NCBI RefSeq assembly: GCF_014489845.1
Contig: NZ_JABURY010000015.1
Coordinates: 62,001 to 126,000 of the forward strand
From: Frischella japonica
GTDB taxonomy: Bacteria > Pseudomonadota > Gammaproteobacteria > Enterobacterales > Orbaceae
DNA: 64,000 bases
Reading direction: 5' to 3'
The notes beneath the pieces were generated by a model. That model did no database searches and was not told the origin of the DNA. It saw only the letters and a program-made list of their open reading frames with translations. The translations under genes and the position numbers were made by a program. This document shows, piece by piece, positions 34,023 through 43,330 of this stretch; within the stretch, counting starts at the first letter, position 1; each line of letters begins with the position of its first letter.

Positions 34023-34418
34023 ATGGATGATAAAGATAAACAAATTCTTTCAATATTAGCTAACAATAGTCGTTTATCCTGGAAAGCAATAGGTGAAAAA
34101 GTATTTCTAACCGGTCAAGCAGTTGGTGTACGTGTACAACAATTGCAGGATAAGGGGATTATTAGCAAATTTACCACCCAAATTTATTACGCAAATTATC
34201 AATTTATCACTTTTTATATGAACAATCACTCATTTAAAGAATTTGAACAAATGGTTTGTGCTTATCAGCAAGTTTTGACCTTAGATAAAATTACAGGTGA
34301 TGGATGTTATTTTATTCAATCCTGTTTTGACCATGATGATTTGATAAAATTTATTGATGAAATCACGCCTTATGCGCGTTATAAAATCAGTTATCGCTTA
34401 AAATCAGTAAAAACATAA
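34023..34418 (+). CDS. Lrp/AsnC family transcriptional regulator
   Basis: A 131-residue protein with the AsnC-type helix-turn-helix at residues 1-55 (MDDKDKQILSILANNSRLSWKAIG, then VGVRVQQLQDKGII) and a short AsnC ligand-binding domain (about 60-131). It is smaller than enteric Lrp (164). I chose the ATG at 34023; a TTG at 34005 would add six residues. It sits divergently from the isochorismatase-like gene, 117 bases apart, and about 160 bases upstream of the ABC exporter, so it may control either. The ligand is unknown. Confidence 0.82.
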   Translation: MDDKDKQILSILANNSRLSWKAIGEKVFLTGQAVGVRVQQLQDKGIISKFTTQIYYANYQFITFYMNNHSFKEFEQMVCAYQQVLTLDKITGDGCYFIQSCFDHDDLIKFIDEITPYARYKISYRLKSVKT

Positions 34419-34577
34419 CGTTTTTTATTATTTTTATACTTGCATCTTAATAATATAAATAATTTTTAATCAATTTGTTAAAGTCAATTTATTATATTAA
34501 CACCAATCAAACAATAAACTTTTTCACCAAGATAGTGTATGATTAACTTAAATTTGCATAAAAAATTGGATTTATAG

Positions 34578-36410
34578 ATGTACCGATGGTTCGAAAAAAG
34601 AGTCAATCCCTACCCTAAAGATATTCCCTCTAGCATTGCCAAAAATTTGTTTCTATTTTTGTGGCAAGTGACCAAAGGCATGCGGTTTTATATTCTATTA
34701 TTAATTTTCTTTACCGCTACGACGGGTGCATTTGAAGCGTTTTTATTTGCTATGATGGGGCAAGTGATTGATAAACTTAGTGACGTTATCCCTCATGAAC
34801 TTTGGCAAAAAGAGGGACGAACTTTAATCATCTTAACTATTATTATTGTCGCCAGTACGCTATTAGTTGCCTTGCAAACCACTATAAAGCATCAAGTTTT
34901 AGCGGGTAATTTTCCAATGCGACTTCGTTGGAATTTACATCGTTTAGTATTGAATCAAAGTATGCGATTTTTTCAGGATGAGTTTGCCGGACGCGTTTCA
35001 GCAAAAGTGATGCAAACGGCACTTGCCGTTCGTGATACCTGCTTTTTGATCGCTGATATTTTAGTATTTGCCATAATCTATTTCTTCACTATGTCACTTG
35101 TCCTCTCTGGTTTCGATATCTGGTTTATTGTTCCATTCACCGGTTGGCTATTGTGTTATGTAGTAGCACTGTTCTATTTTGTTCCGCGATTAGGTAAAGT
35201 TGCTAAACAACAAGCCGATGCGCGTTCGCTCATGACCGGACGCATAACTGATGCTTATACAAATATCATGACAGTAAAACTCTTTTCTCATTCGGGAAAT
35301 GAAGCAAATTATGCAAAGGATTCAATGGATAGTTTTCTCATTACTGTCAATAAACAGATGCGATTAGTTAGCAGTTTTGAAATAGTCAATCATATTCTCA
35401 ATATTATCTTAATATTAAGTACAGCAGGACTAGCACTTTATCTTTGGAGTACTTCAATCGTCGGTGTGGGAGCGATTGCCGCGGCAACCGCAATGGCATT
35501 ACGTTTAAATGGATTATCACACTGGATTATGTGGGAAATGACAGCCTTATTTGAAAATATTGGCGTAGTACAAGATGGCATCAATACTTTTTCTGCGCAA
35601 CAAGAAATCAAAGATCAAACTAATGCAACTGAACTTAAAGTAACACGCGGTGATATTCAATTTAATAATGTTTGTTTTCATTATGATAATCGTGACAATG
35701 ATCCCATTATTGAGCAATTAAACTTGAATATTAAATCAGGAGAAAAAATAGGTTTAGTGGGTCGTTCTGGCGCCGGTAAATCAACGCTAATTAATCTATT
35801 ATTACGTTTTTATGATTTACAAAGTGGACAAATATTGATAGACGACAAAGATATCCGTACCGTTACCCAAGACAGTCTACGCTCACAAATTGGTATGGTT
35901 ACCCAAGATACTTCTTTGTTACATCGATCAGTACGAGAAAACCTTTTATATGGTAATCCTAATGCAAATGAAGAACAAATGCGGCAAGCAGCTCGTCAAG
36001 CAGAAGCAGAGAAGTTTATCCTAACCTTACGAGATGCCCAAGGACGTAGTGGTTATGATGCTTATGTGGGGGAACGTGGAATTAAATTATCCGGTGGGCA
36101 GCGGCAACGAATCGCGATCGCCCGAGTAATGTTAAAAAATGCCCCGATCCTATTATTGGATGAAGCAACAAGTGCTTTAGATTCTGAAGTTGAAATAGCA
36201 ATCCAAGAAAGTCTTTATCAGTTAATGGAAGGTAAAACGGTTATTGCTATTGCGCACCGTTTGGCAACTATAGCAGCAATGGATCGCCTAATTGTGTTAG
36301 ATAACGGTAAAATTATTGAACAAGGCAGTCATCAAGCTTTATTAAAACAAAATGGACTGTATGCCCAGCTCTGGAAACACCAAAGTGGTGGTTTTCTTGG
36401 CGAGATCTAG
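34578..36410 (+). CDS. ABC exporter (fused permease-ATPase)
   Basis: A 610-residue half-transporter: six predicted helices (about residues 25-330) and an ATPase domain (about 375-605). Motifs: Walker A GRSGAGKST, signature LSGGQRQR, Walker B ILLLDEATSALD, and switch histidine in AIAHRLATI. It belongs to the MsbA/multidrug half-transporter group and would act as a dimer. No partner half or substrate-specific gene is adjacent, so lipid, peptide or drug cargo is undecided. The ATG encodes MYRWFEKRVNPYPKD. An 11-bp hairpin follows. Confidence 0.9.
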   Translation: MYRWFEKRVNPYPKDIPSSIAKNLFLFLWQVTKGMRFYILLLIFFTATTGAFEAFLFAMMGQVIDKLSDVIPHELWQKEGRTLIILTIIIVASTLLVALQTTIKHQVLAGNFPMRLRWNLHRLVLNQSMRFFQDEFAGRVSAKVMQTALAVRDTCFLIADILVFAIIYFFTMSLVLSGFDIWFIVPFTGWLLCYVVALFYFVPRLGKVAKQQADARSLMTGRITDAYTNIMTVKLFSHSGNEANYAKDSMDSFLITVNKQMRLVSSFEIVNHILNIILILSTAGLALYLWSTSIVGVGAIAAATAMALRLNGLSHWIMWEMTALFENIGVVQDGINTFSAQQEIKDQTNATELKVTRGDIQFNNVCFHYDNRDNDPIIEQLNLNIKSGEKIGLVGRSGAGKSTLINLLLRFYDLQSGQILIDDKDIRTVTQDSLRSQIGMVTQDTSLLHRSVRENLLYGNPNANEEQMRQAARQAEAEKFILTLRDAQGRSGYDAYVGERGIKLSGGQRQRIAIARVMLKNAPILLLDEATSALDSEVEIAIQESLYQLMEGKTVIAIAHRLATIAAMDRLIVLDNGKIIEQGSHQALLKQNGLYAQLWKHQSGGFLGEI

Positions 36411-36420
36411 TTTGCGCAAT

Positions 36421-36453
36421 ATCAACTGTAGTCATTAAATCGCTACAGTTGAT
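36421..36453. terminator. Hairpin between the ABC exporter and the siderophore importer
   Basis: A perfect 11-bp inverted repeat, ATCAACTGTAG (36421-36431) and CTACAGTTGAT (36443-36453), 11 bases past the exporter stop. Convergent genes lie on both sides; no strong U-tract. Probable bidirectional terminator. Confidence 0.55.
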
Positions 36454-36545
36454 TAGGTAGATAGAATAAATTTCAGATTATTAATTTTACTGTCCAATTA
36501 TTGCTCAGTATTGGCGGCAGTTTTGCCATTACTGCAACTTATAAA

Positions 36546-37304
36546 TTAACGAAAATACATAGCAATTAATTGTCCATCAATTTCACGTATTCTCACAGGT
36601 GTATCAAAAATATCCTGTAAAACATCCGCTCTCATTATCTCTTTTGGTCCGCCTTGGTAACACAGTGCGCCCTTTTTCATCGCTAAGATATAATCGGAAT
36701 AAGTTGAAGCAAAATTAATATCGTGAATTACCAATATGATTGTTTTACCTAAATCATCTGCTGCTAAACGAAGCTGTTTCATCATCGCCACCGCATGTTT
36801 CATATCAAGATTATTTAATGGTTCATCGAGTAAGACATAATCTGTATCTTGACACAGAACCATCGCAACATAAGCACGTTGACGTTGTCCACCAGATAAC
36901 TCATCCAAATAGCGATGACGTAATTCTAATAAATTAAGAAAAGATAAAGATTGGCTAATTTTTTCATCATCTTGAGCGGTTAAGCGCCCTCTTGTATAAG
37001 GATAACGGCCAAATCCGACTAACTCTTCAACCGTTAAACGACTATTGAATTGATTTTCTTGACGTAATATTGATAACTGTTTAGCAAGGATATCGCTTTT
37101 GGTAGTAACTACATCTAATCCACTAACATTAATTGTACCCGTGTCAGCCTTTAACAAGCGTCCAATAATTGATAATAGTGTCGATTTACCTGCACCATTA
37201 GGACCTATGATAGAAGTTATACCACCTCTAGGAATTGTTGTAGTGATATTATCCAATATGACGGTATCATCATAACATTTTTTAATTTTATCAATAACAA
37301 TCAC
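36546..37304 (-). CDS. Ferric-siderophore ABC transporter, ATP-binding protein
   Basis: A 252-residue ATPase of the FecE/CeuD type. Walker A GPNGAGKST, signature LSGGQRQR, Walker B YVLLDEPLNNLD and switch histidine in VIHDINFA are all present. It powers the importer formed with the two permeases upstream. It starts with GTG at 37304, one base past the stop of the preceding permease. Closest in feel to the catecholate-type CeuBCDE/VctPDGC/YclNOPQ group, but the siderophore cannot be read. Confidence 0.92.
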   Translation of the reverse strand: MIVIDKIKKCYDDTVILDNITTTIPRGGITSIIGPNGAGKSTLLSIIGRLLKADTGTINVSGLDVVTTKSDILAKQLSILRQENQFNSRLTVEELVGFGRYPYTRGRLTAQDDEKISQSLSFLNLLELRHRYLDELSGGQRQRAYVAMVLCQDTDYVLLDEPLNNLDMKHAVAMMKQLRLAADDLGKTIILVIHDINFASTYSDYILAMKKGALCYQGGPKEIMRADVLQDIFDTPVRIREIDGQLIAMYFR

Positions 37305-37305
37305 A

Positions 37306-38292
37306 TTAAAACCTTTTTAATATCAAGTAAATAAAGAAAATACCACCAAAGAACTCCAACACTACCGATAATGAAGCTGACATATTTAGTCCATATTCTA
37401 AGAAAAGCTGACCGGCAATCAAAGCAATCATAGCCAATAAAAAAGCTGTGGGTAACAGGTAGCGATGTTGATGACTACCGGCTAGTAAATAAGCTAGATT
37501 TGCCACCATTAAGCCTAAAAATGTTAAGGGTCCAACTAAAGCAGTAGAAACGGCAACCAAAATCGACACCAATAATAAAGTCGTCATGACATGACGTTGA
37601 TAATTTAAACCTAAATTAATCGCGTGAGCACGACCTAAGGCTAACACATCATACACATAACGTTTGCGCCAAATTAATAATCCAATTAAAATAATGACAA
37701 TTGCCGAAAAAGCAATTAAATCTGGTGTTGCCCGTGTAAAGGTTGCAAATATTCGCCCTTGCAAAATTGCAAATTCATTTGGATCGAGTAATCGTTGCAA
37801 TAAATTAGAAGAACTACGGAATAGTTCCCCCAAAAGGATACCAATCATTAACACCAAATTTATATTGTAATTTACCGTTTTAAATAGCCATTGATAAAGT
37901 AAAAGTGAGAATAAGACTAATAAACTGGTTTCAATCGCAAATTTGATAATATTAAATAACCAGAATGAATTTGTCGTACCGCTATAAAAGAAGATCGCGA
38001 CGGTTTGAATCAAAACAAACAGATTTTCAATACCCATCAAAGAAGGGGTTAAAATACGATTATTACTCACTGTCTGAAAGATAACCGTTGAAATACCTGC
38101 GACAAAGGCAACAATCACCATGGTTAGCAAAATATAGCTTCGACGTAACAAAATATACTGTAGATTATTGCCTAACTTTACTGACATAAAGATAGCCATC
38201 AGTGCCAGTGCCACCGCGCCATACAACATAATACGTCGGTTAGGTGTTAAATAACGTTCTGTTAATGTTATAAAATGTTTAATGCTTTGCAT
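37306..38292 (-). CDS. Ferric-siderophore ABC transporter permease 2
   Basis: A 328-residue FecCD-family permease with about nine to ten predicted helices. The conserved permease segments (NLGLNYQRH near residue 228 and the VGPLTFLGLMVANLAY block) face the ATPase and form the core. The ATG at 38290-38292 lies inside the end of the other permease gene, a 14-base overlap that couples translation. It pairs with that protein as a heterodimer. Confidence 0.93.
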   Translation of the reverse strand: MQSIKHFITLTERYLTPNRRIMLYGAVALALMAIFMSVKLGNNLQYILLRRSYILLTMVIVAFVAGISTVIFQTVSNNRILTPSLMGIENLFVLIQTVAIFFYSGTTNSFWLFNIIKFAIETSLLVLFSLLLYQWLFKTVNYNINLVLMIGILLGELFRSSSNLLQRLLDPNEFAILQGRIFATFTRATPDLIAFSAIVIILIGLLIWRKRYVYDVLALGRAHAINLGLNYQRHVMTTLLLVSILVAVSTALVGPLTFLGLMVANLAYLLAGSHQHRYLLPTAFLLAMIALIAGQLFLEYGLNMSASLSVVLEFFGGIFFIYLILKRF

Positions 38293-39247
38293 AACCAGCT
38301 TGCTTAATTAATAAGTAAAGAAAGATGATAGCGCCAATAACTCCCAAAATTGTACTAGCAGGAATTTCATATGGTCGAATGATAACACGGCCAATCATAT
38401 CGCATAAAAGCACTAATCCAGCACCGGATAAACATACGTAAGGTATTGTTTTACGGATATTATCTCCCATTTTTAGACTGATTAAATTGGGAATGATTAA
38501 ACCAACAAATGGTAATAATCCAACCACCACAATCACAATACCGGTCGTTAACGCGATTACTGATAATCCCATCGTCATCACTTTACGATGATTAAGTCCA
38601 ACATTGATGGCAAATTCTCGGCCCATACTCGCCACTGTAAAATTATCAGCAACCCAGTATGAAAATAGAGTTAACAACCCAACCAACCACAATAATTCAT
38701 AACGCCCTTGCAAAATACCTGAAAAATCACCACCATAAATCCAAGCCCAAAGCGATTGTAATAGATCAAAATACATAGCAAGAAAAACCGTTATGGCACT
38801 GATCACGCTGCCCAGCATGATTCCAACTATTGGTACGATGAGCGCGGATTTTAAAATAATTTTTCGTAAAATCAGCATAAATAATGCCGTTCCTAATAAC
38901 GCAAACAGACTGGCAAAGATCATTTTAACGAAAATAGATACAGTAGCCGGAGCCAATATCATAACTAGTAATAATCCTAAACCGGCCGATTGAGTGGTCC
39001 CTGCTATAGAGGGTTCTATAAAACGGTTCTGCGTCAATATTTGCATAATCAACCCTGCGACACTGAGCGCACTACCAGCAAGTAATAGGGCAATGGTCCG
39101 AGGAACACGACTAACAATAAAAATATATCGCATTTCTGCATCAGACAAGATACTTGATAGCGTAACATCGGATACACCGATAAACAGACTTGTCACAGAC
39201 AAGCCTGTAAGAACCAAAATACTGATGAATAGATTAAAAGACTTCAT
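38279..39247 (-). CDS. Ferric-siderophore ABC transporter permease 1
   Basis: A 322-residue FecCD-family permease with about ten helices. It has the usual N-terminal helix, the ALSVAGLIMQILTQN block, the INVGLNHRK coupling segment near residue 217 and GLLPFVGLIIPNLISL. Its stop overlaps the start of permease 2 by 14 bases. It begins 7 bases after the binding-protein gene ends, so the importer operon is binding protein, permease 1, permease 2, ATPase. Confidence 0.93.
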   Translation of the reverse strand: MKSFNLFISILVLTGLSVTSLFIGVSDVTLSSILSDAEMRYIFIVSRVPRTIALLLAGSALSVAGLIMQILTQNRFIEPSIAGTTQSAGLGLLLVMILAPATVSIFVKMIFASLFALLGTALFMLILRKIILKSALIVPIVGIMLGSVISAITVFLAMYFDLLQSLWAWIYGGDFSGILQGRYELLWLVGLLTLFSYWVADNFTVASMGREFAINVGLNHRKVMTMGLSVIALTTGIVIVVVGLLPFVGLIIPNLISLKMGDNIRKTIPYVCLSGAGLVLLCDMIGRVIIRPYEIPASTILGVIGAIIFLYLLIKQAGYAKH

Positions 39248-39253
39248 TATTTT

Positions 39254-40333
39254 TTAATCATTTTCTAAAATAACTTTATCGGATTCCGATAGTGTGCCTT
39301 CATCTTCATCAAAAACTGGATTGTTATCATCATCTTCTAACGCATTTTTATCCAAAGCCAGTTCAACTTGATCCAGTAACTTGGTATAAGTTTGAATACC
39401 CCCGGCGATATAAATTGACGCTGAATCCAGATACACGATGCGATCATGTTGCCAAACTTTGGTTTTATTTACTAAAGGATTATCAAGCAATTGTTGTGCA
39501 GATAGTGAATCAGTGTTACCAATAGCATTATCACGATCTATAACAAATAACCAATCCGGATCAGCGGTGAGTAATAGTTCAGCGTTTATCACATTGCCAT
39601 GTTTACCAGTATTAGCAAATGTTGTTGCTGGTTCAAATCCTAATTCATCGTAAATGAATCCAAAACGTGATCCAGGACCATAACCCGACATTTTGCCGCC
39701 AGTAACTAAAATTACCATAGCCGTACCTTGATTAGCAGCTTTTTGTTTTACGGTGGCAAGTTTTTGTTTGAATTGATCAATTAATTGTTGGGCTGCTTGT
39801 TGTTTATTAAAGATTTGCCCTAGTTGTCTAACACGTTCATTTAAACTTGGTAAGAAATTTTTGTTATCAATTGCTAAAGAAATGGTTGGAGCAATTTCAC
39901 TCAGTTTTTGATAAGCATCACTAGCTCGTCCACCAGCAATAATTAAATCAGGTTGTAGATTACTTAAAACTTCATAATTTGGTTCAAATAACCCACCAGC
40001 ATTAACGTAATCTTGGCTTTCATATTTTTGCAAGAATGGGGGTAACGAAGCATTTGTCTGTGGCACAGCTGTCACCTTAATACCTAGTGCGTCCATACTA
40101 TCTAGCGTAGCGGGATTAAGTACGACCACTTTTTGTGGTTCAACAGGTACCGATGTGGTTCCTTGTTCATGATTAATTGTAATCATTTTTATTTCTACGG
40201 CAGGTACTTGTTTACTGGTATTGGTTAATGACGTGTTTAGTGTGGCATTTTTATCATCGCAACCTGTTAAAGTTACGGTTAATATTAATGTGCATGCGAT
40301 GCTTATGGTTTGTGCGAACTGGCGAACTAACAT
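39254..40333 (-). CDS. Ferric-siderophore-binding lipoprotein
   Basis: A 359-residue substrate-binding protein of the FatB/CeuE/YclQ group. The lipobox LTGC (Cys25) marks it as a lipoprotein. Two alpha/beta lobes joined by a long helix are expected; recognisable segments are NPATLDSMDALGIKV, NYEVLSNLQPDLIIAGGRAS and the helix QIFNKQQAAQQLIDQFKQKL. The last 35 residues or so are an unusually acidic tail (DDDNNP, DEDEG, SESDK) beyond the normal end of the fold. First gene of the importer operon; a Fur box lies 23 bases upstream of its start. Confidence 0.9.
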   Translation of the reverse strand: MLVRQFAQTISIACTLILTVTLTGCDDKNATLNTSLTNTSKQVPAVEIKMITINHEQGTTSVPVEPQKVVVLNPATLDSMDALGIKVTAVPQTNASLPPFLQKYESQDYVNAGGLFEPNYEVLSNLQPDLIIAGGRASDAYQKLSEIAPTISLAIDNKNFLPSLNERVRQLGQIFNKQQAAQQLIDQFKQKLATVKQKAANQGTAMVILVTGGKMSGYGPGSRFGFIYDELGFEPATTFANTGKHGNVINAELLLTADPDWLFVIDRDNAIGNTDSLSAQQLLDNPLVNKTKVWQHDRIVYLDSASIYIAGGIQTYTKLLDQVELALDKNALEDDDNNPVFDEDEGTLSESDKVILEND

Positions 40334-40355
40334 TTTATTACCTCATTTTGTAAAA

Positions 40356-40374
40356 GAGACTTATTATCATTATC
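40356..40374 (-). promoter_or_regulatory. Fur box of the siderophore importer operon
   Basis: On the minus strand GATAATGATAATAAGTCTC matches the 19-base Fur consensus at 16 positions. It lies 23 bases upstream of the binding-protein start and just downstream of a TATATT -10-like box (40389-40394), so bound Fur-Fe would block transcription. Iron repression of the operon is expected. Confidence 0.8.
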
Positions 40375-40564
40375 AGAGATCGAGGCTCAATATAGCAAAA
40401 TTTACTGCTGATAAAAATAAGATTATTCAATTAGATATTTAGCTGTCTAAATTATAAGCACATTATGAACTATAACATTCATGAATATTTGTAGCGATAA
40501 ACGTTGAAATTAAAAGATAACACTTTGATAAAAATAAATTTATTGTTTTTTATTTGTGATTAAT

Positions 40565-41908
40565 TCACTTTGTGAATGATGAAGTTTTGTTAATTTGATC
40601 AGCTACATATAAACCACTCGCTGCCGCCTGCGATAAAGAACTTGTAACCCCTGAACAATCACCAATAATATACAATCCTTTTACTTCGCTCATAAAATAT
40701 TGATCTGTATGAACAACCGGTGCATAAGTTTTGCTATCCATTGCATATAATATGGTATTGCCATCAATAGGTTCACCTAATAAATGGGCTAAGGCATAAA
40801 GAAAATCACAAGTATAAATGATATAATCCATTGGCGTGAATGTAGCTAAATTAGCAAATTCTGCTTGAGCTAAAGTAGGTTCAATAACATATTTTTTATC
40901 ACTAAATCGTCGATCAATATTTGCTAATCGCTGCATAATTATCTTATTCTTACCCTGATTAATCTTAGTAATAGTTTGTTTTAAATAAGCATCAGCAGCT
41001 TGACGTTGTTCAAACCATTTAGGAATAAATAGGGTAAAATTGAGATTATGACTTTGATCAACTTCACGAGCATTTTGTCCGTCTGGCATGACTAGCCCGG
41101 CTTGGTATTTTGCAATAACATTACCGCGCGGATTCATGCAATAAGTTGAGGCACTATATTGCTTTGTTTGGTAAATTAATTTAGTTTCAAAGCTTTTTTG
41201 TAATAGCGATTGCAATTGTTGATTATGCATTTCAATTCGAAAACCTAAATCCAATTGCGTTTTTCCATAGGAAAGTTTTAATTGCTGCGCAATAGGTTCA
41301 AACCAATCTAACCCACTACGACCTACAGCAATAATGACTTGTGACGCGATAATTGTATTATGATTGGTTAAATTTATCTTAAAAAGCTTATTCTGCGGAA
41401 TAATATCCAAAACACTGCAATTAAAAATAAAATCAATTTTTGAGGTTAACTCATTGGCAAAAGCTTGTAATATGCTGATTGACAATGATGTACCTAAGTG
41501 ACGCGTTTGCGTTGTTAGCGTTTTAAAGCCATATTTGTTAGCACGATGAGCTAAATCTTCATCGTAAGTATCATATAGTGGACATTGAACTGCGCCAAAT
41601 TGACACAATAGTTTATCAACTTGATGTTGATAAACCATACTTTGTTCGGCACCAATTTTTAACGCCAAATTACCACCAAAATCATTGGTAAAATTATATT
41701 TTCCTTCCGATAAACCAAGCCCACCAAAGCCAAAGTATCGTTGCGAAGAACGGTTGCTCGCTATATTACTACCTAATTGGCGCAATCGGTCCGTCAGTGG
41801 CGAACCAATATCGATTAATAATATTTTTTTTGCATCTTTTGTTAAGCGGAGAGCCGAAAAAATTCCCGCTATGCCAGCGCCAATAATGATAACATCATAA
41901 TTTTTCAT
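40565..41908 (-). CDS. Uncharacterised FAD-dependent dehydrogenase (COG2509-like)
   Basis: A 447-residue flavoprotein: an N-terminal GAGIAG dinucleotide-binding fold (DVIIIGAGIAGIFSALRL), the FGGLGLSEGKYNFTNDFGGNL segment, VIIAVGRSGLDWF in the middle, and YIIGDCSGVTSSLSQAAASGLYVA near the C-terminus that closes the FAD site. This matches a family of predicted FAD-dependent dehydrogenases of unknown substrate. I place the start at the ATG giving MKNYDVIIIG (41908); an earlier in-frame ATG at 41914 adds two residues. It overlaps the upstream membrane-protein gene by 14 bases, so the two are translationally coupled. Confidence 0.8.
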   Translation of the reverse strand: MKNYDVIIIGAGIAGIFSALRLTKDAKKILLIDIGSPLTDRLRQLGSNIASNRSSQRYFGFGGLGLSEGKYNFTNDFGGNLALKIGAEQSMVYQHQVDKLLCQFGAVQCPLYDTYDEDLAHRANKYGFKTLTTQTRHLGTSLSISILQAFANELTSKIDFIFNCSVLDIIPQNKLFKINLTNHNTIIASQVIIAVGRSGLDWFEPIAQQLKLSYGKTQLDLGFRIEMHNQQLQSLLQKSFETKLIYQTKQYSASTYCMNPRGNVIAKYQAGLVMPDGQNAREVDQSHNLNFTLFIPKWFEQRQAADAYLKQTITKINQGKNKIIMQRLANIDRRFSDKKYVIEPTLAQAEFANLATFTPMDYIIYTCDFLYALAHLLGEPIDGNTILYAMDSKTYAPVVHTDQYFMSEVKGLYIIGDCSGVTSSLSQAAASGLYVADQINKTSSFTK

Positions 41909-42887
41909 GTACATCCGTTTTAGTAAAGTACTGAATTTTGATTAACCAATAACGTCCAATTTTGCCTGTAGCTATGCCGGCTAATATGGCTATTGCCAAA
42001 AATGCAACAATATTAATTATTAGAGCTGGAACTAAATTAGCATATCTTTCATATTCACCGTAAACAGGTCGGGAAAAAATTTTAACTAATAAAATAATTA
42101 TCATAGCCGAAAGTGCAAGGCATATTAATTCAGTTACTGCAATCAAACAGACAGATTTGATAATCATTTTTATTTCAAATTCTCGACGCTCAATTTTTTT
42201 ATGTCTAATAAATTTGATTAGTAATATTAAATTAGTAATGGATGCCAAATAAATTAAAGAGTTAACAATTTTATATAATATAAAAGACCCATCAATAAAC
42301 CCAATTCCCAAAGCAACAATATCGGGCAGAAGACCGAAACAGATAATTAAATACAAAAGAACAAAAAAAACAAATTGAATATATCCGATTGAGCCAATAT
42401 TAGCTTCATCAGTTATAATTATCGGAATGCGTCGGTATTGTTTGTTTAGTTTAAATCGAATTACTATATGGATAATTACATAACTAATCACAAAAAAAGT
42501 CACACGTTCGGCAAGCAATACAATTCCATATTTTGATACAAAATTAATTGATTTATTGCTAACTAAATCAATTAATTCATAGCTAACTAAAATAACACCC
42601 AAACATCCAAGTATTACCGTAGTTAATGTTAATAAAATGACAAATAAGGTATTTCGCAAATTAATGCAATACATTGCAGTTTGTAGTATGCCATAAGCGA
42701 TCAGTAACATAATATATGAACTACAAAGTAAGCATTCAAATAAATCTAATGAAATGAAAAAGTTTGAATTTTGACTAATTTCATATAATAGTTCGCCAAA
42801 AATCATCAAAGTCAAATAAGTAATAATAAAACTCAATAATGGTAAATAAAAAAATTTATTTTTTTTCCAGTAGCTGCTTGAAACCAT
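41895..42887 (-). CDS. Unrecognised multi-pass membrane protein
   Basis: A 330-residue protein I do not recognise. It has about eight hydrophobic stretches (near 15-35, 45-65, 80-105, 125-150, 180-200, 215-235, 250-275 and 285-310) with a basic N-terminus and a short positively charged loop (RHKKIERREFEIK) in the second half. No known catalytic motif is visible. The start is the ATG at 42885-42887 with AAAGG 6 bases upstream. It overlaps the FAD-dehydrogenase gene by 14 bases, so it may bring that enzyme to a membrane or quinone, or transport its substrate; that is inference. Confidence 0.6.
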   Translation of the reverse strand: MVSSSYWKKNKFFYLPLLSFIITYLTLMIFGELLYEISQNSNFFISLDLFECLLCSSYIMLLIAYGILQTAMYCINLRNTLFVILLTLTTVILGCLGVILVSYELIDLVSNKSINFVSKYGIVLLAERVTFFVISYVIIHIVIRFKLNKQYRRIPIIITDEANIGSIGYIQFVFFVLLYLIICFGLLPDIVALGIGFIDGSFILYKIVNSLIYLASITNLILLIKFIRHKKIERREFEIKMIIKSVCLIAVTELICLALSAMIIILLVKIFSRPVYGEYERYANLVPALIINIVAFLAIAILAGIATGKIGRYWLIKIQYFTKTDVHEKL

Positions 42888-43330
42888 AATAGCCTTTCTG
42901 TGTTGCAAAATTTGAACGTAATAAATACGCTCAGAGTGATATCATATTCATTTTATGATCCATCATGCCAACAAAATTTAACAATTTGGGTTAAGAGCAG
43001 CGATCCAGGAATCGATTTTACTAAGTGAATTAATACATTTGATGTTTTAAATTACCAGTTCTCATTATATGAAGCAGCAAAATCAAGGTACCAAAAAATT
43101 TAGAACAACTTGTTAATACTATTCATCGGATAAGTTGTCGCTCATTGAAACACCGATAAATTAATTATTTTTTTATATAAAACGTATTTAACAAAATGAT
43201 TAAATGCTGTTTTATTTAGTTAGTCATGACAAAGAGTTAAGATAAAAGTTAATCAGTATGATAGCAAATTTGAACAAAATAAATGGTCAAATGAATAACT
43301 CCATTCAACCATTGCCTTAAACAATTTTAA
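42888..43330. other. Intergenic stretch before the HPr gene
   Basis: 443 bases, AT-rich. It contains the promoter region of the membrane-protein gene and, at its right end, a terminator-like hairpin for the HPr gene (43282-43313). I see no gene in it. Confidence 0.5.
43282..43313 (-). terminator. Terminator-like hairpin after the HPr gene
   Basis: AATGGT and ACCATT (43282-43287, 43308-43313) with inner TGAAT/ATTCA (43292-43296, 43303-43307) form an interrupted stem. On the minus strand it is followed by TATTTTGTTC. It lies 17 bases after the HPr stop. Confidence 0.45.
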
